From contig NZ_BMKR01000009.1 in assembly GCF_014644435.1 (NCBI RefSeq), positions 124,001 through 188,000 on the forward strand: a stretch of 64,000 nt of DNA, read 5' to 3'. Source of the stretch: Paenibacillus albidus. Its GTDB lineage: Bacteria > Bacillota > Bacilli > Paenibacillales > Paenibacillaceae. Under the pieces are notes generated by a model, which made no database searches, had not been told where the DNA came from, and worked only from the letters and a program-made list of their open reading frames with translations. A program made the translations under genes and the position numbers. This document shows positions 45,331 through 54,545 of this stretch, piece after piece. The stretch's first letter is position 1, and each line of letters opens with the position of its first letter.

Positions 45331-46773
45331 TTAAGCTCTCGCAGAAAAGGATCCGCCTTGATTAGAAGCCTCCTGCTGTGCGTTTGTTACCCATTCCTTC
45401 CATTCACCACTTAGCTCTGCGGTAAGTACTGCCTCACTTGCTTCCTCGCCACGCTCTTTGGAACGTCTGTCCTGCTTTTGTCCCCCAGCACCCGGCTGTC
45501 GTCCTTCCTGGCCAAACTGGGATTGCAGAGGCGTATTGTTCTGTGTCACTTCCAATTTTTCAACCTGCAGACCTTGAGATTGCAAAGCAGCTCTTAGCTG
45601 ATTCATTTGCTGCTCAAGCAAGTCTTTGGCTCCGGCATGCTCGGTCAGGAATTGAGCTACTAAGTGGCCATTTTGCATTGTAATCTTCACATCTACTTGC
45701 CCAAGATTCTCTGGGAACAAAGTGATAATCGCTTCAGCAACCCCGCCCTTTTTAACAATTTCCAGCTTACCAGTTATAAAACTGTTCATCTCATTGGCAA
45801 ATTGTTGAACAGGAACAGGTACTTGCCGAACTTCTGCTTTTAATGGAGCAGTGATTCCCTCACGCATGATTAATTGACCTGCAGTTACCACTTCTTGTTC
45901 ATCCGAACCAGAGCCGATTTGAGGCGTAACCTCATCTTGAACAGCAGTTCCCTTAACCATCTCAACCGTGGCGGCTGTTTTATTACTCAAAGGTGCAGTA
46001 ACTTCCGTATCCGTCAGGGCTTTCTCAGTAGAAGCATTTGCCGATACAGCTAGTTCATTTTTTGAAGCAGCCAAGTCAGTTCGTACATTTAAGGAATTCA
46101 CCATTTTGGGCTTTTCCTCAACGTTCTCTTCACTCGAGGTAACTTGGACTACAGACATATTCGTGGAATCGGTCCCATTGGCATTTTTCGCCTTGTTTCT
46201 ACTCTCTGCCACCGCCGGCTTCTGTTCCAGGAATGCCGGGAAATTATTCAGCACAGCAATTCCCTTGGCTGTAAGCTCCTCATTACCTTCGGAAGCAGCT
46301 TTCTGAACGAGGGTTACGAGACTGTTTAGTTCATCTTGTACAGCAAAGCGAATAGTTTCCGGATTCTGAGCAATAAAGGACAGACCTTCAGTTGCTTGTC
46401 CCCCACTTGTCAACAACAGTGATGATACTTCCAGCAGCCAGCTTTGCAATGCTTCAAGCATAACGGGATCACTGCTGATTTTGTCATCGAGCAGCTCGAT
46501 ATCTTGGGTCAGATCTTTAAGGAGATCGGCTTTGGAAGCCTCTTTGCCCTCTTCCCCTTCACTCGCAGTCTGAACTTGACTCAGCAGACCTTGCAACAAG
46601 GATGCCAGATTTCCCATTAAAGGGGCGGCAGCTGCCTTACCGGTGTCTGCACCCATAATCTGCACTAGCGTCTGGGCAAAAGGAATTCCAGTCACCGCAC
46701 CGGTGGTCGTACCAGTAGCCCCGGTAGTTGGCAACGCATTTGCATTTGAAAGTGTTTGTACAATTAAACTCAT
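45331..46773 (-). CDS. fliK: Flagellar hook-length control protein FliK
   Basis: FliK is secreted, measures hook length and triggers the FlhB switch. The 480-residue protein has a long, poorly conserved, Thr/Ser/Ala-rich N-terminal part and the conserved C-terminal domain at about 325-415 (LFPENLGQVDVKITMQNGHL, then LREQL-like LRAALQSQGLQVEKLEV). A Gln/Arg/Lys-rich tail follows. It lies between the MotE-like gene and flgD. Confidence 0.94.
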   Translation of the reverse strand: MSLIVQTLSNANALPTTGATGTTTGAVTGIPFAQTLVQIMGADTGKAAAAPLMGNLASLLQGLLSQVQTASEGEEGKEASKADLLKDLTQDIELLDDKISSDPVMLEALQSWLLEVSSLLLTSGGQATEGLSFIAQNPETIRFAVQDELNSLVTLVQKAASEGNEELTAKGIAVLNNFPAFLEQKPAVAESRNKAKNANGTDSTNMSVVQVTSSEENVEEKPKMVNSLNVRTDLAASKNELAVSANASTEKALTDTEVTAPLSNKTAATVEMVKGTAVQDEVTPQIGSGSDEQEVVTAGQLIMREGITAPLKAEVRQVPVPVQQFANEMNSFITGKLEIVKKGGVAEAIITLFPENLGQVDVKITMQNGHLVAQFLTEHAGAKDLLEQQMNQLRAALQSQGLQVEKLEVTQNNTPLQSQFGQEGRQPGAGGQKQDRRSKERGEEASEAVLTAELSGEWKEWVTNAQQEASNQGGSFSARA

Positions 46774-46797
46774 CTATTTTTCACCTCCTCTCAAAAT

Positions 46798-47742
46798 CTA
46801 TTTACCACCCATTAAACGATTGACAATTTTTGCTGTTTGAGCCGGGTCATTTTGAGTCATTTCCCCCAATATAGAGGAACGCACCGTGTCACTGACCGTA
46901 TTCATGATGGTAATCACCTTATCCGGACTAATCTTGTACATTTCCCCAAGCAAGGAAGCTGCATTGGCTGCCGGCATGGACGTGAAGGTTTGGTTCAACT
47001 TTTCCTTATCCAGATTGGCGCTTGTCGCAGCCGCTGCGGTTGTTGTTGTCCCCGCATCTTTTTTCAACCGGGATTGAAGGGCTGCAATAGCCATATCGGT
47101 AGAAGTGGTGTTTTCCTTTAGCTTTATTGACACTTCAGCAGCTTTTTTGGTGTCCATTTTTTCCAGAATGGCCATTTTACTTGCATTACTCATTACACTA
47201 AAAATTTGAACCATTTCCTCGGTGGTTAAATTCTCCATTATAGGCGCTGCTTTGGAAGCTTTCATTCCGCCATATAGCTTGGCCAAATCCTTAACCTGCT
47301 TCTGGTAGTCGTCTTCTGTTTCTGCCGGAACGGCTTCCTCGGCGGCTTTGGCTTCTTCCTTCATATCTTCGACAGTCGTCTGCAGTGCCTGAACCTCAGC
47401 ATCTTTGGCTGCCTTCTCTTCAGTTACTTTCTTAAGACTTGTTTCCTTCTCCGCCAATTGAGCCTTTAGCTCTTTAATCGTTGTCTCAGAGCTTGCTTCC
47501 TGCTTTTCCTCTTGGTCCTTGGGATCGGCAGCCGGATCACCGGGCGGGTCGGGGACCCATTTCTCGACAATAGGGATCTTGTTCGCAACCTGAAGCACAT
47601 TATTGCGAATGTCCATATTAAAAAGGGTTAGCAGGACTCCAAGCAGCACAAGCGTAAATATGATCGGAATCATTAAAAATAAAAACCGTTCCAATTTCCC
47701 CGTTGACTCTTCCTTTTCAAATTCCACATCATTATTAGCCAC
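46798..47742 (-). CDS. MotE/YlxF-like protein with a MgtE_N-type domain
   Basis: The 314-residue protein has one membrane helix (about 20-44), a coiled coil (about 80-145) and a C-terminal helical domain resembling the MgtE intracellular N domain, with LAKLYGGMKASKAAPIMENL and MSNASKMAILEKMDTKKAAE. It occupies the ylxF position between fliJ and fliK. Proteins of this type (MotE) act as stator chaperones in other bacteria; that role here is inference. Confidence 0.88.
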   Translation of the reverse strand: MANNDVEFEKEESTGKLERFLFLMIPIIFTLVLLGVLLTLFNMDIRNNVLQVANKIPIVEKWVPDPPGDPAADPKDQEEKQEASSETTIKELKAQLAEKETSLKKVTEEKAAKDAEVQALQTTVEDMKEEAKAAEEAVPAETEDDYQKQVKDLAKLYGGMKASKAAPIMENLTTEEMVQIFSVMSNASKMAILEKMDTKKAAEVSIKLKENTTSTDMAIAALQSRLKKDAGTTTTAAAATSANLDKEKLNQTFTSMPAANAASLLGEMYKISPDKVITIMNTVSDTVRSSILGEMTQNDPAQTAKIVNRLMGGK

Positions 47743-47760
47743 TAGCGGAAACCTCCCGTG

Positions 47761-48204
47761 TTAGAGGGATTTCATCGCGAAGCGGACGGTAGCTATCTCA
47801 TCCAGTTCGTTTTGTTCCCGTAAAATCATATTTTGCTGAAACAGGTTTAAGGCTTTATCTTTTGCTTTCAGCCAAACCTTTTCATCGAGCATTTTTGTGT
47901 TGAGATGATCCTGCTTTTTCTGGACCTCTCTATGTGCCAGATTAATATCCTGAAGTTTGCGTGTTATGCATTTATCCAGATAATCAACATACTCCTGCAT
48001 TTCACGAATCTTCGACATCGGTGTTTTTTGTTCAGTCGCATTCTGTAAGGAGGTGATCATCGCACTCCGTTGAACAGTCAAATCTTCAAGGCTTCTTTCC
48101 TGTGCCTGCAATTCTCCAAGGGCAGTTGAGAGCATCCATTCAGCCTGTGTTTTTTCGTTGCCCTTCAAATCTACCACTTTTTGAAAAGTATAATGAAATC
48201 TCAC
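47761..48204 (-). CDS. fliJ: Flagellar export chaperone FliJ
   Basis: FliJ is the coiled-coil stalk of the FliI ATPase ring. The 147-residue protein is predicted to be almost all alpha-helical coiled coil and starts RFHYTFQKVVDLKGNEKTQA, typical of the family. It directly follows fliI. Confidence 0.93.
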   Translation of the reverse strand: MRFHYTFQKVVDLKGNEKTQAEWMLSTALGELQAQERSLEDLTVQRSAMITSLQNATEQKTPMSKIREMQEYVDYLDKCITRKLQDINLAHREVQKKQDHLNTKMLDEKVWLKAKDKALNLFQQNMILREQNELDEIATVRFAMKSL

Positions 48205-48213
48205 GATACAGAA

Positions 48214-49527
48214 TCAACTCCTAGAGAACTGATTAATTAATGCTTGTTGGACTTCAGCCAGCGTCACTTTCTCATTCACTTTTTGCTTGGTGAACTCCCA
48301 AATACTGTCGATATAATGGATGGACTCATCAATATGGGCATTGGAACCTCTTTGATAGGCCCCGATATTAATTAAATCTTCCGAATCCTTGTAGACGGCC
48401 ATGAGCCGTTTCACATTTTCGGCAGCCTCAATCTGGTCCTCTGGAGCAATATCCTTCATAACACGGCTAATACTGGCAAGGACATCGATGGCTGGAAAAT
48501 GGCCTTTATTGGCGATGCTCCGATTCAGTACGATATGTCCATCCAGAATCCCCCGGACCGCATCTGCAATGGGTTCATTCATATCGTCACCGTCAACGAG
48601 CACTGTATAAAAAGCGGTAATGGAGCCGGTCGGACCGGTTCCGGCCCGTTCCAGAAGTTTGGGCAAACTTGCGAAAACGGAAGGGGTATACCCTCTCATT
48701 GCAGGCGGTTCACCTACTGCAAGTCCCACTTCCCGCTGAGCCATGGCATACCGTGTAACCGAGTCCATCATCAGCATGACGTTAAGTCCCCGATCCCGGA
48801 AATACTCAGCGATTGTTGTTGCAATCAGCGCCCCTTTGATACGTATCAGAGCTGGTTGATCCGAGGTAGCCACTATGACAACAGAACGCTGCAGGCCCTC
48901 AGGGCCAAGATCTCTTTCAATAAAATCAAGGACCTCTCTGCCCCGTTCTCCAATCAGTGCAATGACGTTTACGTCAGCAGCAGTATTTCGGGCGATCATT
49001 CCCATGAGTGTGCTTTTTCCGACGCCCGAACCTGCAAAGATTCCTACACGCTGGCCTTTGCCTATAGTCAGGAGTCCATCTATCGCTCTTACACCAATAC
49101 TGATCGGTTCATGTACCCGCGGACGTTTTAACGGATTGGACGGGATATTAAAGGTTGAACTGTGCGGCATCCGGGCCGGGATCAGGGAACCGTCAAGCGG
49201 TTGACCCAAACCATCCAATATTTTCCCCAGCAGCTCGGATCCGACCTGTACGCTCAGCGGTTTGCCTGTCCCTACGACATCACAGCCGGGACCTATCGCC
49301 TGTAATTCTCCAAGCGGCATAAGCAGTACTTTGTTATCGCGAAATCCAACAACCTCTGCCTGAAGAGGTTTGTTGCCTTTCGTTGGATAGATGTAACAGA
49401 CATCGCCGATACTCGCATCAGGTCCTTCCGACTCAACCATCAGACCAATAACCTGGGTGACTTTACCGTTGATTCTTACCGGATCGAAATTCCGCAACTG
49501 TTCTCTGTAACGTCTGCTATCAAGCAT
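48214..49527 (-). CDS. fliI: Flagellum-specific ATPase FliI
   Basis: FliI drives early steps of flagellar export. The 437-residue protein is related to F1 beta: Walker A AGSGVGKS at 165-172, GERGREVLDFIERDLG, Walker B LMMDSVTRYAMAQREVGLA and the PPAMRGYTPSVF segment. The ATG at 49527 follows GGAGAAGAGG and overlaps the fliH end by eight bases (ATGCTTGA). The longer frame to 49617 lies in fliH and was rejected. Confidence 0.96.
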   Translation of the reverse strand: MLDSRRYREQLRNFDPVRINGKVTQVIGLMVESEGPDASIGDVCYIYPTKGNKPLQAEVVGFRDNKVLLMPLGELQAIGPGCDVVGTGKPLSVQVGSELLGKILDGLGQPLDGSLIPARMPHSSTFNIPSNPLKRPRVHEPISIGVRAIDGLLTIGKGQRVGIFAGSGVGKSTLMGMIARNTAADVNVIALIGERGREVLDFIERDLGPEGLQRSVVIVATSDQPALIRIKGALIATTIAEYFRDRGLNVMLMMDSVTRYAMAQREVGLAVGEPPAMRGYTPSVFASLPKLLERAGTGPTGSITAFYTVLVDGDDMNEPIADAVRGILDGHIVLNRSIANKGHFPAIDVLASISRVMKDIAPEDQIEAAENVKRLMAVYKDSEDLINIGAYQRGSNAHIDESIHYIDSIWEFTKQKVNEKVTLAEVQQALINQFSRS

Positions 49528-50368
49528 CCTCTTCTCCATTTCTGTGCTCCTCGGTGTCCAATGCGATCCTAACCAGCTCTTTTTTGATTTCAGCAAGCTG
49601 GGTATCGATGCGGGCATCTATGCTTCCAAAGGAAGAGCGGATTACACAACCGAGGTCCCTTACCGTCGAGTCCGGTAAAATTTGCAGCTCGGCCTGCGAA
49701 TCCACCGCAAGTGCAAGTTCTTCACGTGCCGCATTGACAAAGGTGAACTGGGCGGGTGATACGCATAAGGATATCAATCCCTGCTCGCGTTTACGGGCCA
49801 GATTCTTACGGATTAACTCCATCGCAAACTGGGGCTCAACGGTCAATTGCCTGTCCACAATCTTCTCGGCAATATCACAGCTTAACTCGACCAGAAAGGG
49901 CTCCGCTTCCTGAATAATAACCTCTCTTGCTTTATAAGCCTCTTGTAATACCGTTCTTGCTTCTTCCATCATCTCGGAGATTTTTTGCCTCATTTCAATT
50001 TCAGCCTGCGAGACGCCTTCCTGATACCCTTCCTGAAACGCCTCGGATTTGACAGCTTCGACCAGATGCTCATCCTGCTCCCGGCGTTGCCGCCACCATT
50101 CTTCCGCTTCTGCCCGTGCTGACTCCACAATCGTCTCCGCTTCCAGCGAGGCATTCCTAACTTGCTCTTCCGCAAATTCCTGTGCATCCTTGAGCATCTG
50201 CTTACGGGTTTCTTCCGCAGCTTCACGGGCGTGATCCTGAACATGGATTTCTCCCACAGCTTCCTCTGAAGCAGAATTCTCAGTGAGCCCGGCATAATAC
50301 CGGGCCTGCTCCAGCCTTTTCAGAACATCCACCGGAACATATTGGGAGTGTTTGATCAGCTTAGACAA
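49520..50368 (-). CDS. fliH: Flagellar assembly protein FliH
   Basis: FliH is the peripheral stalk-like regulator of FliI. The 282-residue protein has a long Ala/Glu/Gln-rich coiled coil (about 45-170) with AFQEGYQEGVSQAE, and a C-terminal domain (about 180-270) with SSFGSIDARIDTQLAEIKKE. The TTG at 50368 is nine bases after GGAG and overlaps the fliG end by eight bases (TTGTCTAA). A GTG at 50389 is an alternative start. Confidence 0.93.
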   Translation of the reverse strand: MSKLIKHSQYVPVDVLKRLEQARYYAGLTENSASEEAVGEIHVQDHAREAAEETRKQMLKDAQEFAEEQVRNASLEAETIVESARAEAEEWWRQRREQDEHLVEAVKSEAFQEGYQEGVSQAEIEMRQKISEMMEEARTVLQEAYKAREVIIQEAEPFLVELSCDIAEKIVDRQLTVEPQFAMELIRKNLARKREQGLISLCVSPAQFTFVNAAREELALAVDSQAELQILPDSTVRDLGCVIRSSFGSIDARIDTQLAEIKKELVRIALDTEEHRNGEEDA

Positions 50369-51377
50369 TGATGTCATCTCCTCCACCACGGGCGATGATT
50401 ATTTCACCAGACTCTTCCAGTCTGCGGATCGTACCCACAATGCGGGTCTGTGCTTCCTCTACATCACGCAGCCGCACAGGGCCCATGTATTCCATTTCTT
50501 CCCGGAATGTCTCTGCCATCCGTTTGGACATGTTGCGGAAAATAACATCCCGCACTTCTTCGCTTGCCACCTTGAGAGCAAGCTGCAGATCGGCATTGTC
50601 AATATCGCGGATAATACGCTGAATGGAACGATTGTCCACATTGACGATATCTTCAAATACAAACATCCGTTTCTTGATTTCTTCGGCAAGCTCCGGATCT
50701 TGAATTTCCAAGGAATCGAGAATGGTTCTTTCGGTTCCGCGGTCTACACCGTTCAGGATCTGTACAATGGACTCGATACCGCCCGCATTTGTATAATCCT
50801 GAGTCACAGTAGCAGAAAGCTTTTGTTCCAGAACCCGCTCAATCTGAGTGATAACCTCAGGTGAGGTGCTATCCATGATTGCGATTCTTCTAGCTACTTC
50901 CGCCTGTTTCTCCTGCGGTAATGAAGAGAGAATCACTGCTGCTTGTTCAAACTGCAGATAAGATAAGACCAGAGCAATGGTTTGAACATTTTCATTTTGG
51001 ATAAAGTTTAATATCTGATTCGGATCCGCTTTACGCGCAAAGTCAAAAGGTCTAACCTGCAAGGTAGCAGTCAAGCGGTTGATAACTTCAAGCGCTTTGG
51101 TCGAGCCAAGTGCTTTTTCCAATATTTCTTTGGCGTAATTGATGCCGCCTTGCGATATATATTCCTGAGCGAGACAAATCTGATGAAACTCCGCCATGAT
51201 GGAGTCCTTCTCAACGCTGTCCACTTTGCGGACATTCGCGATTTCAAGCGTTAGCTGCTCGATTTCTTCGTCTCTCAGATGTTTGAAAATTTGTGCCGAT
51301 ACCTCGGGCCCTAGTGTGATAAGCAGAATTGCTGCTTTTTGGCGACCACTAAGTACCACCTGACTAGCTTTTGCCAT
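50361..51377 (-). CDS. fliG: Flagellar motor switch protein FliG
   Basis: FliG couples the stators to the rotor. The 338-residue protein has LSGRQKAAILLITLGPE in the N domain, the middle armadillo domain, and the C-terminal torque domain with EEIKKRMFVFEDIVNVDNRS and RGGGDDIIV. The middle-domain EHPQ motif, which contributes to FliM binding, reads ENVQ here at 129-132. The ATG at 51377 follows GAGGTGAGG. Confidence 0.97.
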   Translation of the reverse strand: MAKASQVVLSGRQKAAILLITLGPEVSAQIFKHLRDEEIEQLTLEIANVRKVDSVEKDSIMAEFHQICLAQEYISQGGINYAKEILEKALGSTKALEVINRLTATLQVRPFDFARKADPNQILNFIQNENVQTIALVLSYLQFEQAAVILSSLPQEKQAEVARRIAIMDSTSPEVITQIERVLEQKLSATVTQDYTNAGGIESIVQILNGVDRGTERTILDSLEIQDPELAEEIKKRMFVFEDIVNVDNRSIQRIIRDIDNADLQLALKVASEEVRDVIFRNMSKRMAETFREEMEYMGPVRLRDVEEAQTRIVGTIRRLEESGEIIIARGGGDDIIV

Positions 51378-51381
51378 TACC

Positions 51382-52971
51382 TCACCTCTGTTCGTCTGCA
51401 AGCCATGTACGCAGCAGATTTACGAATTCATCCGGCTTCTTCTTGGCCAGATTCTCAAGCTGCTTGCGGACTTGACTGTCGTTCGTCACGCTTTCCAGGT
51501 TAATGGAAGGAAACTCAGTCGGAACCTGCAATGGAATATCTTCTTCATCTTCCTCGTCCACAGCCTTTTTGCGGCTCCGGTAGATAAGGTATCCAACTCC
51601 GGCTCCCACCAGCAACGCAGCCGCTCCAATGGCCCAAATCATCCATGTTGCAAGACCACCAGGTGCGTTATCAGATGCTTCACTGCCAAATTGCTGTGAG
51701 TAAACCGAAACTTTTTTCGCCAAATCAGCGTCTGTATAATTAATACCTGAATCGGCAAGAGATGCACGTACGATATTCACCAAAATGTTCTCAATCGCAT
51801 CCGTTGTTGCATCATTTAAAGAATTTTCTCCGGAAGGTGGTTCAACCGCAACATTAATGGTTAAATCTTTTACAGAATACGGGCTGGCTATAATATCCCT
51901 AGTTATACGATTCACTTCGTAGTTCCTCGTCTCCGATGATTCCTCCGAAGTAGAAGTGCCTGAATCAGTATTTGAAGGATAACCCGTCACATCTTGTGAG
52001 CCCGTACCGGCAACCCCACCAGCAGTGCTTCCTTGACCCGAATAGGTATTGCTGATGATTTGAGAACTGATTTCGATCCCTTTCATGTTCTCTTCATCAA
52101 CCGGCGTTACGAGATCTTCCTTCCGATTCTCTTTGTCAAAATTCAACTTAGAAAATACCAGCACGTCGACCTTGTCCGGACCGGTAAGAGTGCTGAGGAA
52201 TTGTTTCACGTCCTTTTTGACGTCTTCCTCGAACTTTTTCTGTAGAGCGAAGTTCTCTTCAACCTGATTGGATACGCCTGCTTGACCACCTTTGGCAGTA
52301 GGCATTAGCTCAATCTCGTTGTTGGCGATAGTAATGTTATCGATGGGCAGATTGGGCACTGCCGTCTTCACCAGGTTAAAGTAACCGTCTATATTCTCTT
52401 GAGAAGGTCTGAATCCCGGTTCAAAAGAGAGCACCACGGATGCGGAGGCCTGTTCCTGATCGGCCTGAGAAGCAAAAACAGTTTCTTTAGGCAAATTGAT
52501 AAGCACTTTTGCCTCTTTAATCCCTTGCATGCGGCTCATGAGTTGCTCGACTTCACCATTCAAAGCATTGTTGTATTTGACGTCAAACTCACTGTCTGTT
52601 GTACCTATCATCGACGAGTTCTCGTTAAATACTTTATACCCGATGGAACCACCTTGAACCAGCCCCTGGGAACCGATGTCCACCTTAATCCGTGCGGCTT
52701 CAGTGCTTGGAACCGAAATACTTTTTCCATCCGGGCTCAATTTGTAGGGGATGCCTGAGGTATCCAGATGAGTCATTACTGCAGCAGAATCTGTGCTGTC
52801 CAAATCCTGAAATGCGACTTCATATTCTGTTTTGGAAAGCTGTACGGTCAATACCGATATAATGATGATAATTATAGCCAGCGTGGAGAAGAATAGAATC
52901 TTCTGTCGGCCGCTGAATCTGTTCCAATACTGGAGGATTTTCTCCTTGTACTGGGCCAATCTTTCATTCAC
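51382..52971 (-). CDS. fliF: Flagellar MS-ring protein FliF
   Basis: FliF forms the MS ring in the membrane. The 529-residue protein has an N-terminal membrane helix (about 25-47), two ring-building motifs in the periplasmic-side part (STDSAAVMTHLDTSGIPYKL; NLVKTAVPNLPIDNITI), a Gly/Ser/Thr-rich loop (about 310-350), a second membrane helix (about 437-460), and a short cytoplasmic tail (NDSQVRKQLENLAKKKPDEF) that binds FliG. It starts with GTG (52971) after GGGGTG. Confidence 0.97.
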   Translation of the reverse strand: MNERLAQYKEKILQYWNRFSGRQKILFFSTLAIIIIIISVLTVQLSKTEYEVAFQDLDSTDSAAVMTHLDTSGIPYKLSPDGKSISVPSTEAARIKVDIGSQGLVQGGSIGYKVFNENSSMIGTTDSEFDVKYNNALNGEVEQLMSRMQGIKEAKVLINLPKETVFASQADQEQASASVVLSFEPGFRPSQENIDGYFNLVKTAVPNLPIDNITIANNEIELMPTAKGGQAGVSNQVEENFALQKKFEEDVKKDVKQFLSTLTGPDKVDVLVFSKLNFDKENRKEDLVTPVDEENMKGIEISSQIISNTYSGQGSTAGGVAGTGSQDVTGYPSNTDSGTSTSEESSETRNYEVNRITRDIIASPYSVKDLTINVAVEPPSGENSLNDATTDAIENILVNIVRASLADSGINYTDADLAKKVSVYSQQFGSEASDNAPGGLATWMIWAIGAAALLVGAGVGYLIYRSRKKAVDEEDEEDIPLQVPTEFPSINLESVTNDSQVRKQLENLAKKKPDEFVNLLRTWLADEQR

Positions 52972-53005
52972 AGTGTCACCCCATCCGAAACTAAGCTAGG
53001 AATAA

Positions 53006-53317
53006 TTAGATCTGAGTTCTCATAATTTCTTGATAGGCTTCGATTACCTTGTTCCGGACTTGTGTAGTCAGCTGCAAACTCAGCAACGCCTGTTGGGAAG
53101 AAATCATCGCTTCATCAATATTTACTTCTCCCAGGATGAACTTGTTAGTCATATCCTTCGCCTGCTGTTCCTGGGCAGTCACTTGATTCAATGCATTCTC
53201 CAGGTAAGAACCGAAGCTCTGCATCGAATCTGCCGGAGTGGACCCGGGCTGTTCGCCTGGCGTTTTTAACCCGAGGGGCTGTACTGCTTGTGCTCCAATA
53301 GTCAAATTCTGTATCAA
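53006..53317 (-). CDS. fliE: Flagellar hook-basal body protein FliE
   Basis: FliE joins the MS ring to the rod. The 103-residue protein has the normal length and the signatures SFGSYLENALNQVTAQEQQA and AMISSQQALLSLQLTTQVRN near the C-terminus. It starts with TTG (53317) seven bases after GGGAGG. Confidence 0.96.
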   Translation of the reverse strand: MIQNLTIGAQAVQPLGLKTPGEQPGSTPADSMQSFGSYLENALNQVTAQEQQAKDMTNKFILGEVNIDEAMISSQQALLSLQLTTQVRNKVIEAYQEIMRTQI

Positions 53318-53349
53318 CTTGTTACCTCCCAGATGTTAGATACTTGCTT

Positions 53350-53796
53350 CTAGCGGCCGATCTCCAATGCTTTGCTTACCATAGCCTTCGTTGCATTCAG
53401 CATTGTGACATTGGCATCATAGGAGCGGGATGCTGACAGCATATCAACCATTTCTTTAGTGACATCCACATTTGGCATATATACATATCCGCTTTCATCC
53501 GCATCGGGATGGCTCGGATTGTAGACAGGTCTCAGCGGAGATGAATCCTCTATGATGGATTGGACCTTAACCCCTTCACTGCTGCCATTCATTTTGGAGT
53601 GTAGTATATTCGAGAACTTGTCGTTCTCTGTCGCCTCTAGCACAACAAGCTTGCGTTTGTAGGGCACTGCCTTGCCGTCGACTACCGAAGCCCTTGTTGT
53701 TTCTGCATTGGCGATGTTGGATGAAATCACATCCATCCGCAGCCGCTGGGCTGTTAAAGCGGAGGCGCTTATACCAAAGCTGCTTCCAAAGTTCAT
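53350..53796 (-). CDS. flgC: Flagellar basal body rod protein FlgC
   Basis: Rod subunit. The 148-residue protein has the rod N-terminal signature SASALTAQRLRMDVISSNIA with NAETTR, and the C-terminal helix MVDMLSASRSYDANVTMLNA. The VYMPNVDVTKEM motif is typical of FlgC. Confidence 0.97.
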   Translation of the reverse strand: MNFGSSFGISASALTAQRLRMDVISSNIANAETTRASVVDGKAVPYKRKLVVLEATENDKFSNILHSKMNGSSEGVKVQSIIEDSSPLRPVYNPSHPDADESGYVYMPNVDVTKEMVDMLSASRSYDANVTMLNATKAMVSKALEIGR

Positions 53797-53802
53797 TGCT
53801 TC

Positions 53803-54210
53803 TTATCTCCCTTCAATCACAGTTCGCATCATTGAAATCTGACTATTCAATTGTCCTACATAAGAGTTGTATCTGAGCTGATTTTCGGCACTTAACGACA
53901 TTTCCCGGTCAATATCCACGTTGTTGTCGTTGTTGTTCATAGAAGTTGTTTCATCAGTATTGACCACTGCGGTTGGCACAACAGAACTTTGCCCAAATTG
54001 AAAATGACGCGTATCCGTTACTTTAGCGCCAAGCTGCGATTCCAATCCATTCTCCTGCTGCTGAAGAATACTCTCAAATGAAACATAGGAGCGTTTGAAA
54101 TTGGGTGTATCTTGGTTGGCAACATTATTCGCCAGAACGCTTTGTCGTTTATTGGCAGCTTCAATGCCTCCCTGCAATCGTTGAAAACTGACACTATTCA
54201 GCAATCCCAC
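53803..54210 (-). CDS. flgB: Flagellar basal body rod protein FlgB
   Basis: Proximal rod subunit and first gene of the fla/che operon. The 135-residue protein shows KRQSVLANNVANQDTPNFKR and the C-terminal NQLRYNSYVGQLNSQISMMR. It starts with GTG (54210) after AAGGAGG. Upstream is a 376-base gap with two candidate promoters and a terminator. Confidence 0.96.
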   Translation of the reverse strand: MGLLNSVSFQRLQGGIEAANKRQSVLANNVANQDTPNFKRSYVSFESILQQQENGLESQLGAKVTDTRHFQFGQSSVVPTAVVNTDETTSMNNNDNNVDIDREMSLSAENQLRYNSYVGQLNSQISMMRTVIEGR

Positions 54211-54298
54211 GGAAATCCTCCTTCCAAAGCGATCTTAATGATTAAAATTCCACATAACCTTCCACAATTCCTTCTAGATTCGACAAGAAAAGCTAAAA

Positions 54299-54327
54299 AT
54301 CATACTATATCTGCGAATATAGGTCGA
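54299..54327 (-). promoter_or_regulatory. Candidate sigma-A promoter of the fla/che operon
   Basis: The -35 TCGACC (54322-54327) and -10 TATGAT (54299-54304) are 17 bases apart. A 6-6-6 inverted repeat, CTATAT-N6-ATATAG (54305-54322), fills the spacer. It is the closest promoter to flgB and lies after the terminator at 54408-54438. The -35 is weak, which suits activator control. Confidence 0.55.
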
Positions 54328-54407
54328 AAGTTGTCAGCGGATAAATCCAATGTCAATCTCACATACATTGATTCTCTTAGAATTTGTATATTATTACAAT
54401 AAGAAAT

Positions 54408-54438
54408 AAGCCCTATCTTTTCAGAAAAGAGAGGGCTT
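54408..54438 (-). terminator. Intrinsic terminator upstream of flgB
   Basis: AAGCCCT-N-TCTTTT pairs with AAAAGA-N-AGGGCTT with one mismatch, giving a 14-position stem with a 3-base loop, followed by ATTTCTTATTG. It can end hslU transcripts. It also lies downstream of the sigma-D-like promoter at 54519-54545, so it may act as an attenuator for that promoter. Confidence 0.75.
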
Positions 54439-54518
54439 AAAGCATGGTATTTCTATTTTTTTACATTCTTTTTCCAAAATATTCTCTTTAAAAACAATTT
54501 CTGCTTTTTTATTCCTAT

Positions 54519-54545
54519 CTTTCGGCAGCAAACGATACATTTCTA
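54519..54545 (-). promoter_or_regulatory. Candidate sigma-D (sigma-28) promoter
   Basis: TAGA (54542-54545) and GCCGAAAG (54519-54526) are separated by exactly 15 bases, compared with the sigma-D consensus TAAA-N15-GCCGATAA/T. This gives 3 of 4 and 6 of 8 matches. B. subtilis also has a sigma-D promoter upstream of fla/che. The downstream terminator at 54408-54438 would stop most of its transcripts. Confidence 0.5.
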
